A stretch of DNA of 64,000 nt, taken from NCBI RefSeq assembly GCF_946221635.1, contig NZ_CAMIHB010000002.1:124001-188000 (forward strand). The letters run 5' to 3'. The first letter of the stretch is position 1, and each line of letters opens with the position of its first letter. Source of the DNA: an uncultured Rhodoferax sp. Lineage in GTDB: Bacteria; Pseudomonadota; Gammaproteobacteria; Burkholderiales; Burkholderiaceae_C. Shown in pieces: positions 24,798 to 32,679 of this stretch. A program made the position numbers and the translations under genes. A model generated the notes under the pieces. That model was not told where the DNA came from. It did no database searches and saw only the letters and a program-made list of their open reading frames with translations.

Positions 24798-25411
24798 ACG
24801 TTCTGATCAGCCAGCGGGTGGATATGCTGCCGCAGCGCGGCGAGCGGCGCGACGCCCTGGACCAGGCCTGGGGCGCCACCCTGCATGAGCTGCTGGGGCG
24901 GCCCGTGTTGATGCTGCCGGTTCCCAACCGGGCGCAGGACGTGCCGGCCATAGTGTCGACGTGCCGGCCGTCGCTGATCGTGCTCAGCGGCGGCAACGAT
25001 ATCGGCGGCGCGCCCGAGCGCGACGCGACCGAGGCGGCGCTGCTGGACAGTGCGCAGCAGCGCGGCGTGCCGGTGCTGGCCGTCTGTCGCGGCATGCAGA
25101 TGGTCCAGCACTATCTGGGCGGCGCGCTGACGCCGGTCACAAGGCATGTCCGGTGCGAACATTCGGTTCAGGCGGCGCCGGGGCAGACCCTGCCGCGTCT
25201 GACGGTCAACAGCTACCATGACTGGGGCATCCTGCAGTTCGGGCTGGCCGCGGACCTGCGCGCTCTGTATCTTCATGAGGACGGCACCGTCGAGGCGGCG
25301 GTGCATTCGAGTCGCCCCTGGCTGGGCGTGATGTGGCATCCGGAGCGCGCCGGGGCCGGCATGCCGCAGGCCAACAGCTGGGTGGCGCAGTGGTTGAAAG
25401 AGGTTTTATGA
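24794..25411 (+). CDS. Predicted gamma-glutamyl-CDP-amidate hydrolase (Cj1417-like, class I amidotransferase / peptidase C26)
   Basis: A 205-residue class I glutamine-amidotransferase-fold hydrolase. The nucleophile is Cys-98 in VLAVCRGMQMVQHYLGG, and the His/Glu pair is H182/E184 in VMWHPER. VLSGGNDIGG is typical of the gamma-glutamyl hydrolase (C26) branch. The C. jejuni enzyme Cj1417 cleaves CDP-L-glutamine to cytidine diphosphoramidate and glutamate. Its place directly after the glutamine-kinase gene (GTG overlapping TGA) supports the same reaction. A generic gamma-glutamyl-GABA hydrolase (PuuD-like) is the alternative from sequence alone. Confidence 0.75.
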   Translation: MNVLISQRVDMLPQRGERRDALDQAWGATLHELLGRPVLMLPVPNRAQDVPAIVSTCRPSLIVLSGGNDIGGAPERDATEAALLDSAQQRGVPVLAVCRGMQMVQHYLGGALTPVTRHVRCEHSVQAAPGQTLPRLTVNSYHDWGILQFGLAADLRALYLHEDGTVEAAVHSSRPWLGVMWHPERAGAGMPQANSWVAQWLKEVL

Positions 25412-26685
25412 ACAGGCAGAAACCTGCGGTGCAGTTGCGCGACGCCGGCAAGCGCTTCGCGCTTTACGGCAGCCCCTTGCGGCAGATGCTCGGCTATCTG
25501 GGCGTCGGCACGCGCGGCGTCGCGTACAAGCAGGCCGTCGACGGCGTGTACCTGACCATCGCGCACGGAGAGAAAGTCGGCGTGATCGGACACAACGGCT
25601 CGGGCAAGACCACCTTGCTGCGCCTGATCACGGGCTACACCCGGCCGACCAGCGGTCGGGTCGAGGTGGACGGCACGATCCAGGCGCTGATGCAGCGCGG
25701 TTACGGTTTCAACGACGCCCTGAGCGGCCTGGAGAACATCCGCAATGCGCTGGTCTACAACGGCCTGCCGGCTTCGATGTTGGCCGAAGCCGAGGCTGAC
25801 ATCGTGGACTTCGTCGAGCTGGGCGAGTTTCTGCACCACCCGGTCAAGACCTATTCGTTGGGCATGCGGGCCCGCCTGGAGTTCGCCGCCGCGACGGCGA
25901 TCCATCCGGATGTGCTGGTGATCGACGAAGTTCTGGGCGCGGGCGACGGCTACTTCGTGCACAAGAGCGCGCGCCGCATGCGGCAGCTGGTCGCCGACAC
26001 CACGCTGCTGCTGGTCTCGCATTCGCTCGACCAGATCCGGGAGTACTGTGACCGCGTGCTCTGGATGGACGGCGGCCGGCTGCGCGAAGACGGCCCCGTG
26101 GACCAGGTGCTGGGCAACTACCGGCGCTACATGAGCGAGCGCTCGGCGCGGCTGCTGCGGGGCACTGGTTCCGGCGCGGTGCAGGCGGCGGGCATCGGTG
26201 CGCAGCGGCAGGCGGCGCTGCAGGAAAAACTGCGGGAGATGTTCGGCCCGGGCGAGGACGGCGGGTGCATCCACGCATTCGCATTCGAGGCCGACACCGG
26301 CGGCGTACAGGCGCTCGAGACCGGGGATCCCCTGGCCTTGCGTCTGGATGTCGCGCTGGAGCGGCCTATGTGCCCGGTCGTGCTCGGCCTGACCGAGCAC
26401 GGCGGCTTCGTGTTCGAGATGGCGGCGGGGGGCGAACTGCCGGCCGGCCGGCATGCGCTGACGCTGCGCAGCCCGCGGCTGGAGGTGGGGGTGGGCAATT
26501 ACGTCCTGGTCCCGGCCTTGAAGCAGGGTGGGCGGGAAGGTTATCCGGTGCTGGGCGTGACGCCGCTGGAGTTGCAGATGGCCGCGACGAACTGGAGCGA
26601 TCCGCCGCTGGCGCATCTGGACGGACAGTGGTTCTCCGGCGCCGGGCGCCAACCGATCGACAGCAAGGTCAACGCCTGGGTATAG
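25408..26685 (+). CDS. Second Wzt-like ABC ATPase with distinct C-terminal domain
   Basis: A 425-residue polysaccharide-export ATPase. It has Walker A GHNGSGKT (61-68), signature YSLGMRARL (149-157) and Walker B VLVIDEVLG (169-177). Residues ~250-425 form a C-terminal domain (IHAFAFEADTGGVQALETGD) that differs from that of the first Wzt. No permease accompanies it; it overlaps the CDP-amidate hydrolase gene by 4 bases. It may replace or heterodimerise with the first ATPase on the single Wzm, adding a second terminal-group specificity. Both are inferences. Confidence 0.85.
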   Translation: MNRQKPAVQLRDAGKRFALYGSPLRQMLGYLGVGTRGVAYKQAVDGVYLTIAHGEKVGVIGHNGSGKTTLLRLITGYTRPTSGRVEVDGTIQALMQRGYGFNDALSGLENIRNALVYNGLPASMLAEAEADIVDFVELGEFLHHPVKTYSLGMRARLEFAAATAIHPDVLVIDEVLGAGDGYFVHKSARRMRQLVADTTLLLVSHSLDQIREYCDRVLWMDGGRLREDGPVDQVLGNYRRYMSERSARLLRGTGSGAVQAAGIGAQRQAALQEKLREMFGPGEDGGCIHAFAFEADTGGVQALETGDPLALRLDVALERPMCPVVLGLTEHGGFVFEMAAGGELPAGRHALTLRSPRLEVGVGNYVLVPALKQGGREGYPVLGVTPLELQMAATNWSDPPLAHLDGQWFSGAGRQPIDSKVNAWV

Positions 26686-26695
26686 GTCAAAAAGT

Positions 26696-29600
26696 ATGTG
26701 CGGATTTGTAGCAGTTCTGGGGCCGGGCGAACCGTTGGCGTTGCCTTTGCTGGAGCGCATGCGTGACCGTCTAGCCCATCGCGGGCCGGATGGTGCTGGC
26801 GCCTGGCAAGGGCGTCATGTGCAGGGCAGCATCGCCTTGGGGTTCCGTCGCCTAGCCATCATCGACACGCGCCATGTGGCTGATCAGCCCATGGTGGCGC
26901 ACGATGGACGCAAGGCCATCGTATTCAACGGCGAGATTTACAACTTCGTAGAGCTGCGCGCGGAACTGGAAGCCGCCGGGCGCAGCTTCCGCACGCGCAG
27001 CGACACGGAAGTGCTGCTGCAGGCCTACGAGCACTGGGGCGAGGCCGTGGTGGAACGCCTCAACGGCATGTTCGCCTTCGTGATCTGGGACGAAACGCGT
27101 GGTCAGATCTTTGTGGCGCGCGATCGTTTTGGCGAGAAGCCCCTGTTCGTGTGCCGCCTGCCCGGCGGCCGGCTGGCGCTGGCGTCCGAGATCAAGGCCT
27201 TGCTGGCGCACCCCGAGGTCGACGCGTCGTATGACCTGGGCATGTTCGGCAGCGTGCTTGGCGGGCATTTGCTGTTCGGAACCGAGGAAACCCTTTTTCG
27301 CAGCGTAAGGCAGTTCCGCGCCGGCCACTGCATGACGCTGATGCTCAACGGCGAGGTGCTGCGCGAACGGCGTTACTGGACGCCGGCTTACGACCGTTCG
27401 CTTGCCGGAGCCGATCCGCGCGAACTGAGCGAGGTTCTGCGCGGGCATCTGGAGCGCTCGCTGACGATGCGCATGCGTAGCGATGTGCCGGTTACTGCCT
27501 GCCTATCGGGCGGGCTGGACTCCTCGACGCTGGTGACGCTGCTGGCCGGCATGAGGGGGGCTGACGAGGGGCGTCTGCGTAGCGCGATCTCCGTGCGCTT
27601 CCCGGACGACCCCACGATCGACGAGGGCCGTTTCATCGACATGGTGCTCGGCCACACCGGGCTCGAGGGTCATACCGTGTCGCCGACGGCGGCTGACATG
27701 ATGCGCGACTTGCGCCAAATGCATTGGCATCACGAAACCATCATCCCCGGACCTTCGATGTACTTGGAGTGGTCGCTGATGCGCCAGGCGCGCGCGCTGG
27801 GCTACAAGGTCATCCTGGATGGGCAGGGGGCCGACGAGCTCCTGGCCGGCTATGCGTCCTATCTGAAGGCCTATCAGGCCGAACTGGCCGGCTACAGCCC
27901 GCTGGGGCTCATCCGCGCTATGCGCTTCGGCGCGCAGCGCGACGAGCGCCTGCGCAAGGCCGCGACCCTGTATGTGAATGCGGCCCGCCGTTTCGGCGCT
28001 TCGGACAGCCTGTCGCTGCGGCAGTTGCTGACCTATCGTCTCCGGGTCCTGCCCGCCCGTGAAAAAGAATACGGCGGCGATGGCATGCCGTCGCCGTACG
28101 ACATCGGGGCCTTGCGTTTCGACCTCGCCGTCAATCTGCTGCGCACCTCGCTGCCGTCCAATCTCTACAGTGGCGACCGCAATTCGATGGCACACGGCAT
28201 CGAATGCCGGTACCCCTTCCTGGATTACGAGCTGGTGGACTTCACGACGCGCCTGCCCGACAGCGCCTATCTGGAGGACGCCTGGGGCAAGGCGCTGTTG
28301 CGTCAATCCATGACGGGTGTCCTGCCTTCCGATATCGCGTGGCGGGCGGACAAGGTGGGGTTTGCCGCGCCGCAGGACCGCTGGCTGGCTTCGCCCGACG
28401 CCAAGAACTGGCTGGCCGAAAGAATTTTTGATCCGGCGCTGGGCGATGTCCCCGGTTACTCACCGGGGGACATCCGCAAGGCCTGGCTGCTGCACCAAAG
28501 CGGCGCTGCCGACTTTTCCAGCACATTGTGGCAATGGGCGAGTGCGTCCGAGCTGCTGGACATGCAGAGATCACAAGTTTGGCGGGAAGGGCGTGTGACC
28601 GAGGTGGTGAGCGCGCGCCTGCCAAAAACATCAGATGCAGACAACTGCACGTTATTTCATGAGGAGGGGTATTACGTGCAGGGGAGTTCAGGGGGGCAGA
28701 AAACTGCCTGGATCATTTCGTACACGCCAGCGGCCAAAGAGCCGCGGCTGATACGGCAGGCGAAAGCCTTGGAAGAGGCAGGCTGGAAGGTGGTGGTCTT
28801 GGGTCTGCCGGCGGCGGACCCCAGCCCGCCGTCATGGCATTTCGTCGGCCTGGCCGACAAGGCCCGGCCTCGGCATATCAGGGCGGCGATGCGCCTGATG
28901 CGCATCGGCGGCTCGGCGCTCGCGCGCTTTGGCGTGCTGCCGGCAATCCGGCTGAAGGGCGCCCAGCTGGTTCAATGGGCGACCATTTCCTACCGGGTCA
29001 GGCGAGAGGTCATCACGAAGTTTCTCGAGATGTACCCCGAGCATCGCCCGGACCTGGTCTTGTGCCATGACTATTTCACGGCCGATGTCGCGCTCGCGGT
29101 CGGGCAGCGGGCGGGCGCCCCCGTGTCGGTGGATTGCCATGAATATGCACTGGGCCAGTACGCGCACGATCCGCGCTGGATGCGCTGGCAGCGTCCCGTG
29201 GTCAAGGCCCTGCAGGATCATCTGTATGCGCGTGTCGACGGCATCACGACCGTGTGCGAGGGCATCGCCGAGCTGATCACCTCCGATCACGATCTGCAGC
29301 GCCCGGCGCGCGTGGTGCGATCGGTGCCGTTCTTCCTGTCGCAGCCTTTCCGGCCGACAGGCGAGACGATCACGGTGATGTACCACGGCGAGATTTTCCA
29401 CACCCGGATGCTGCATGTGGCCGTGCGCTCCCTGCGCCTGTGGCGGCCCGAGTTCAGGTTGGTGCTGCGGGGCTATGCCGATCCGGCCTATGTCGAGCAG
29501 TTGAAGCAGATCGCACACGAGGCCGGTGTGGCCGACCGGCTGACCATCGAGCCGCCCGTGCCGTTCAAGCAGATCATCCCTGCCGCCAACCAGGCGGACG

Positions 29601-29914
29601 TGGGCTATTTTGTGCATCTCGACACCAGCCCGCAGCGGCGTTTTGCCCTGCCCAACAAGTTCTTCGAATACGTGATGGCCGGCCTGGCGCTGACGGTTTC
29701 CGATCTGCCCGAGATGGCGCGCCTGGTGCGCAAGCACGAGTTGGGCACGCTGGTCCCCGAGTGCGATGAGGAGAGCATTGCGAATGCCATCAACGCTCTG
29801 GATCGCGCCAAGATCGATCGCATGAAGCAGAATTCGCTGAAGGCCGCGCACGAATTGAACTGGGACCAGGAGAAGCAGAGGATGCTGGCCCTGTACGAGG
29901 AGGTCGTTGCATGA
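26696..29914 (+). CDS. Asparagine synthetase-like amidotransferase fused to a glycosyltransferase
   Basis: A 1072-residue fusion. Residues 1-~200 are a class II glutaminase with nucleophile Cys-2 (MCGFVAVLG; HRGPDGAG; FNGEIYN). Residues ~230-620 are an AsnB-type synthetase domain with PP-loop SGGLDSS (271-277). Residues ~661-1072 are a GT4-like glycosyltransferase (RLIRQAKALEEAGWKVVVLG, DCHEYALGQ, ALPNKFFEYVMAGLAL). The AsnB part would amidate a sugar carboxylate, as proposed for WbpS-type O-antigen proteins, rather than make asparagine. An SD-like GAGGAGGGG before an in-frame GTG (codon 661) could also give a separate glycosyltransferase. Confidence 0.85.
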   Translation: MCGFVAVLGPGEPLALPLLERMRDRLAHRGPDGAGAWQGRHVQGSIALGFRRLAIIDTRHVADQPMVAHDGRKAIVFNGEIYNFVELRAELEAAGRSFRTRSDTEVLLQAYEHWGEAVVERLNGMFAFVIWDETRGQIFVARDRFGEKPLFVCRLPGGRLALASEIKALLAHPEVDASYDLGMFGSVLGGHLLFGTEETLFRSVRQFRAGHCMTLMLNGEVLRERRYWTPAYDRSLAGADPRELSEVLRGHLERSLTMRMRSDVPVTACLSGGLDSSTLVTLLAGMRGADEGRLRSAISVRFPDDPTIDEGRFIDMVLGHTGLEGHTVSPTAADMMRDLRQMHWHHETIIPGPSMYLEWSLMRQARALGYKVILDGQGADELLAGYASYLKAYQAELAGYSPLGLIRAMRFGAQRDERLRKAATLYVNAARRFGASDSLSLRQLLTYRLRVLPAREKEYGGDGMPSPYDIGALRFDLAVNLLRTSLPSNLYSGDRNSMAHGIECRYPFLDYELVDFTTRLPDSAYLEDAWGKALLRQSMTGVLPSDIAWRADKVGFAAPQDRWLASPDAKNWLAERIFDPALGDVPGYSPGDIRKAWLLHQSGAADFSSTLWQWASASELLDMQRSQVWREGRVTEVVSARLPKTSDADNCTLFHEEGYYVQGSSGGQKTAWIISYTPAAKEPRLIRQAKALEEAGWKVVVLGLPAADPSPPSWHFVGLADKARPRHIRAAMRLMRIGGSALARFGVLPAIRLKGAQLVQWATISYRVRREVITKFLEMYPEHRPDLVLCHDYFTADVALAVGQRAGAPVSVDCHEYALGQYAHDPRWMRWQRPVVKALQDHLYARVDGITTVCEGIAELITSDHDLQRPARVVRSVPFFLSQPFRPTGETITVMYHGEIFHTRMLHVAVRSLRLWRPEFRLVLRGYADPAYVEQLKQIAHEAGVADRLTIEPPVPFKQIIPAANQADVGYFVHLDTSPQRRFALPNKFFEYVMAGLALTVSDLPEMARLVRKHELGTLVPECDEESIANAINALDRAKIDRMKQNSLKAAHELNWDQEKQRMLALYEEVVA
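28661..28678 (+). promoter_or_regulatory. Internal Shine-Dalgarno and GTG start inside the fusion gene
   Basis: GAGGAGGGG (28661-28669) is followed after TATTAC by an in-frame GTG at 28676-28678, exactly where the glycosyltransferase part begins (VQGSSGGQKTAW). The surrounding ~80 bases are AT-richer than their neighbours and look like a former intergenic junction. Internal initiation is plausible but untested. Confidence 0.5.
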
Positions 29915-30525
29915 TCGTGATCGTCGACTACGGCGTGGGCAATCTCTCATCGGTCAGCAACATGCTGCGCAAGGCCGGCGGTGACGTGCTGATCTCGCAC
30001 AATCCCGCCGACGTGCTGGCGGCGGACAAGCTGTTGCTGCCCGGCGTCGGCCACTTTGATCATGGCATGAAGATGCTGAACGCTTCGGGCCTGCGCGACG
30101 CGGTCGACCGGTTTGCGTTGGAACTGCGCCGCCCCGTGCTCGGCATCTGCCTGGGCGCGCAGATCCTGGGCAAGGGCAGCGAGGAAGGTGATGCGCCGGG
30201 CCTGGGCTGGATAGACATGGTCTGCCGCAAGCTGCCGGCTATGCCCGGCATCCGGGTGCCGCACATGGGCTGGAACCAGATCACGCGCAAGAAATCCTCC
30301 CCGCTGCTGGACCAGATGAGCGAAGACGCCCGTTACTATTTCGTGCACTCGTATCGCATGGAGTGCGCCCAGACCGAAGACGTGCTGGCCACGGCGGTCC
30401 ACGGCATCGAATTCACCTGCGCCGTGCAGCAGGGCAATATCATGGGGACGCAGTTCCACCCCGAAAAATCCTTGCGCCACGGCCTAGCGCTGATGCGATC
30501 CTTTGTCGAGCTCCAGGCATCATGA
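29911..30525 (+). CDS. HisH-like glutaminase subunit for sugar amidotransferase
   Basis: A 204-residue class I glutaminase resembling HisH: IVDYGVGNLSSVSNML, the LLPGVGHFDHGM loop, nucleophile Cys-80 in LGICLGAQILG, and QFHPEKS near the end. In the Pseudomonas O-antigen system HisH2/HisF2 release ammonia from glutamine and channel it to WbpG. Here a HisF-like gene overlaps by 4 bases and a WbpG-like gene follows, so it belongs to sugar acetamidino formation and not to histidine synthesis. It overlaps the fusion gene upstream by 4 bases. Confidence 0.88.
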   Translation: MIVIVDYGVGNLSSVSNMLRKAGGDVLISHNPADVLAADKLLLPGVGHFDHGMKMLNASGLRDAVDRFALELRRPVLGICLGAQILGKGSEEGDAPGLGWIDMVCRKLPAMPGIRVPHMGWNQITRKKSSPLLDQMSEDARYYFVHSYRMECAQTEDVLATAVHGIEFTCAVQQGNIMGTQFHPEKSLRHGLALMRSFVELQAS

Positions 30526-31283
30526 ACAAGACGCGTGTCATCCCCGTCCTGCTGCTGCGCGGCAAGGGCCTGGTCAAGACGGTGAAATTCAAGGAACCCA
30601 AGTACATCGGGGATCCCATCAATTCGGTCCGCATCTTCAATGAGAAGGAAGTCGATGAGCTGGTGTTTCTCGATATCACGGCCACGCCCGAGGGCCGCGG
30701 GCCGGATTTCGAGCTGCTGGCCGATATCGCGGGCGAGGCCTTCATGCCCATGGCCTACGGCGGCGGCATCACGACGCTGGAGCAGGTGCAGCGCATCTTT
30801 GCCCTGGGCTTCGAGAAGGTCGTCATCGACACGGCGGCCTATGCCGCCCCCCAGCTGATCCGCGATGCTGTCGCGATCTACGGCTCCCAGAGCATCGTGG
30901 GCTGCGTGGATGTCCGTCGTACTCTGTTGGGACGCTATGAGCTCAGCTCCCATGCGGGCAAGACCAAGCAGTCCGTCGGTCTCAAGGAGCATGTGCAGGA
31001 GCTCGAGCGCCTGGGCGTGGGCGAAATCATCGTCAACGCCGTGGACCGGGACGGCACCCAGTCGGGCTATGACCTCAAGCTGATCCGAGAGGTGTCGTCG
31101 TCGGTCAGCGTGCCCGTGGTGGCCTGCGGCGGCGCTTCGGGCCTCGACGACTTCGCCGCCGCGGTGCAGGAGGGTGGGGCGTCCGCGGTAGCGGCCGGCA
31201 GCCTGTTCGTGTTCGTCGGGCCGCACCGGGCCGTGCTCATCAACTACCCCGCGCGCGCGGACCTGGCCAGGCGCCTGCCCTGA
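30522..31283 (+). CDS. HisF-like ammonia-channelling subunit for sugar amidotransferase
   Basis: A 253-residue HisF-like TIM barrel: FMPMAYGGGITTLEQ, FEKVVIDTAAY, IIVNAVDRDGTQSGYD and VVACGGASGLDDFA. The N-terminal strand reads RVIPVLLLRGKGLVK, so the catalytic Asp that true HisF has in 'CLDV' is replaced by Leu, while the Asp in AVDRDGT is kept. That suggests loss of imidazole-glycerol-phosphate synthesis with retention of ammonia channelling. Partners are the HisH-like glutaminase upstream and the WbpG-like protein downstream. Confidence 0.88.
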   Translation: MNKTRVIPVLLLRGKGLVKTVKFKEPKYIGDPINSVRIFNEKEVDELVFLDITATPEGRGPDFELLADIAGEAFMPMAYGGGITTLEQVQRIFALGFEKVVIDTAAYAAPQLIRDAVAIYGSQSIVGCVDVRRTLLGRYELSSHAGKTKQSVGLKEHVQELERLGVGEIIVNAVDRDGTQSGYDLKLIREVSSSVSVPVVACGGASGLDDFAAAVQEGGASAVAAGSLFVFVGPHRAVLINYPARADLARRLP

Positions 31284-31321
31284 GCCTGCGGCCGGGCGGG
31301 ACGGCGGTTCGCGGATAATCC

Positions 31322-31349
31322 CGGCCGTGGATCGGAATATCCACGGCCG
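31322..31349 (+). promoter_or_regulatory. Strong hairpin in the HisF-WbpG intergenic gap
   Basis: CGGCCGTGGAT, a 6-base loop, then ATCCACGGCCG: a perfect 11-bp stem in the 95-base gap before the WbpG-like gene, the widest gap in the middle of the locus. A GATAAT sequence just upstream (about 31313-31318) could be a -10 box. There is no T tract directly after it, so an mRNA processing or pausing element is more likely than a terminator. Confidence 0.45.
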
Positions 31350-31378
31350 CATCGAATTCCTTTATCGACATCCAATTT

Positions 31379-32620
31379 ATGCAAAAACCAGACTACAGCC
31401 ATCCTGTAGACGCGATCCGCGCCCCTGTGGACGGCCGTCCGATCCAGCAGGCTGCGTTTGTGCCCAGGGGGCGCCCGTACCAGGTCTGCACGCGCTGCGT
31501 CATGGATACGACCGATCCCGAGATCGAGTTCGACGAGCAGGGGGTGTGCAGCCATTGCCGTTACTTCGACAACAGCGTGAAGCCGCTCTGGCCGTCGGTG
31601 GATGGCGACCCGGCCAAGCTCGAAGAGATGATCCGTACCGTCAAGGCCTACGGCAAGGGCCGACGCTATGATTGCATTATCGGCCTGTCGGGCGGCATCG
31701 ACAGTTCCTACATCGCGGTGAAGGTCGCCGAGTGGGGCTTGCGGCCGCTGGTGGTGCACGTCGACGCCGGTTGGAATTCGGAGCTGGCGGTGATGAACAT
31801 CGAGCAGATCTGCCGCCGTCTGGGTTTCGATCTGGTCACGCACGTGGTGGACTGGGAGGAGATGCGCGACATGCAGCTGGCCTTCCTGCGCTCCAATCTC
31901 GCCAACCAGGATGTGCCGCAGGACCACGCCTTCTTCGCGGCCCTGTACGGCTACGCCGAGAAGGCCGGCATCAAGTACGTGATCAACGGCAGCAATTTCG
32001 CGACCGAGAGCATTCTGCCGGCCACCTGGGGCTATGACGCCATGGATGCGACGCATGTGAAGTCCATCCATGCGCGTTTCGGCTCCCGTCCCCGGGGCGA
32101 CTTTCCTGTGGTCAGCTTCTTCGACCTGTATGCGAAGTACCCCTTCATTCTGAAGATGGAAGTGCTGCGGCCGCTGAACCTGTTGCCTTATAACAAGGAA
32201 GAGGCGATCCGCATCCTGGAGAAAGACTATGGCTGGCGCTACTATGGCGGCAAGCACTACGAGTCGCGCTGGACGCGTTTCTTCCAGGCCTATTACCTAC
32301 CCTACAAGTTTGGCTACGACAAGCGCAAGGCGCACCTGTCCAGCCTGGTGGTGTCCGGCCAGATGAGCCGTGCCGATGCGCTGGAGGCGCTCAAGGCGCC
32401 GCTGTACGACCCGAAGCTGCTGGCGGAAGACAAGCTGTTCATCGCCAAGAAGCTGGGCCTGTCGCTGGCCGAGTTCGAGACGCTGGTCGATCAGCCGGCC
32501 CACCATTTCAGCGAATTCCCGAACCACCAGCGCAAGCGCCGCCTGGCCATGCAGGTCTACCGGTTTGCCCGGCTGCCGGTGCGTGTCCTGGCGCTGATCG
32601 GGCGCAAGCTCCGGGGCTAG
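31379..32620 (+). CDS. N-acetyl sugar amidotransferase (WbpG/PseA type)
   Basis: A 413-residue ATP-dependent amidotransferase of the WbpG/PseA/LegG family, which converts an N-acetyl group on a sugar to an acetamidino group. It has a Cys-rich start (QVCTRCVMDTTDPEI, GVCSHCRYF), PP-loop SGGIDSS (104-110), and YVINGSNFATESILP. With the HisH- and HisF-like genes it forms a three-part module that in P. aeruginosa makes 2-acetamido-3-acetamidino uronic acid. The likely substrate here is the 2,3-diacetamido-uronic acid produced by the first four sugar genes. Confidence 0.92.
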   Translation: MQKPDYSHPVDAIRAPVDGRPIQQAAFVPRGRPYQVCTRCVMDTTDPEIEFDEQGVCSHCRYFDNSVKPLWPSVDGDPAKLEEMIRTVKAYGKGRRYDCIIGLSGGIDSSYIAVKVAEWGLRPLVVHVDAGWNSELAVMNIEQICRRLGFDLVTHVVDWEEMRDMQLAFLRSNLANQDVPQDHAFFAALYGYAEKAGIKYVINGSNFATESILPATWGYDAMDATHVKSIHARFGSRPRGDFPVVSFFDLYAKYPFILKMEVLRPLNLLPYNKEEAIRILEKDYGWRYYGGKHYESRWTRFFQAYYLPYKFGYDKRKAHLSSLVVSGQMSRADALEALKAPLYDPKLLAEDKLFIAKKLGLSLAEFETLVDQPAHHFSEFPNHQRKRRLAMQVYRFARLPVRVLALIGRKLRG

Positions 32621-32679
32621 CGATCGCGCCGCGTCCAGCCGGGCGCGGCGGGACGCCGGACAGGGACACTGGGATTGCC

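Noticed and set aside
26696..28620. A true asparagine synthetase for amino acid supply
   Set aside because: The AsnB-like part is fused to a glycosyltransferase and lies in a glycan operon with other amidotransferases, so sugar amidation is more likely.
29911..31283. HisH/HisF as part of histidine biosynthesis
   Set aside because: No other his genes are near, the HisF catalytic Asp is missing, and a WbpG-like gene follows. They fit the sugar amidotransferase module.
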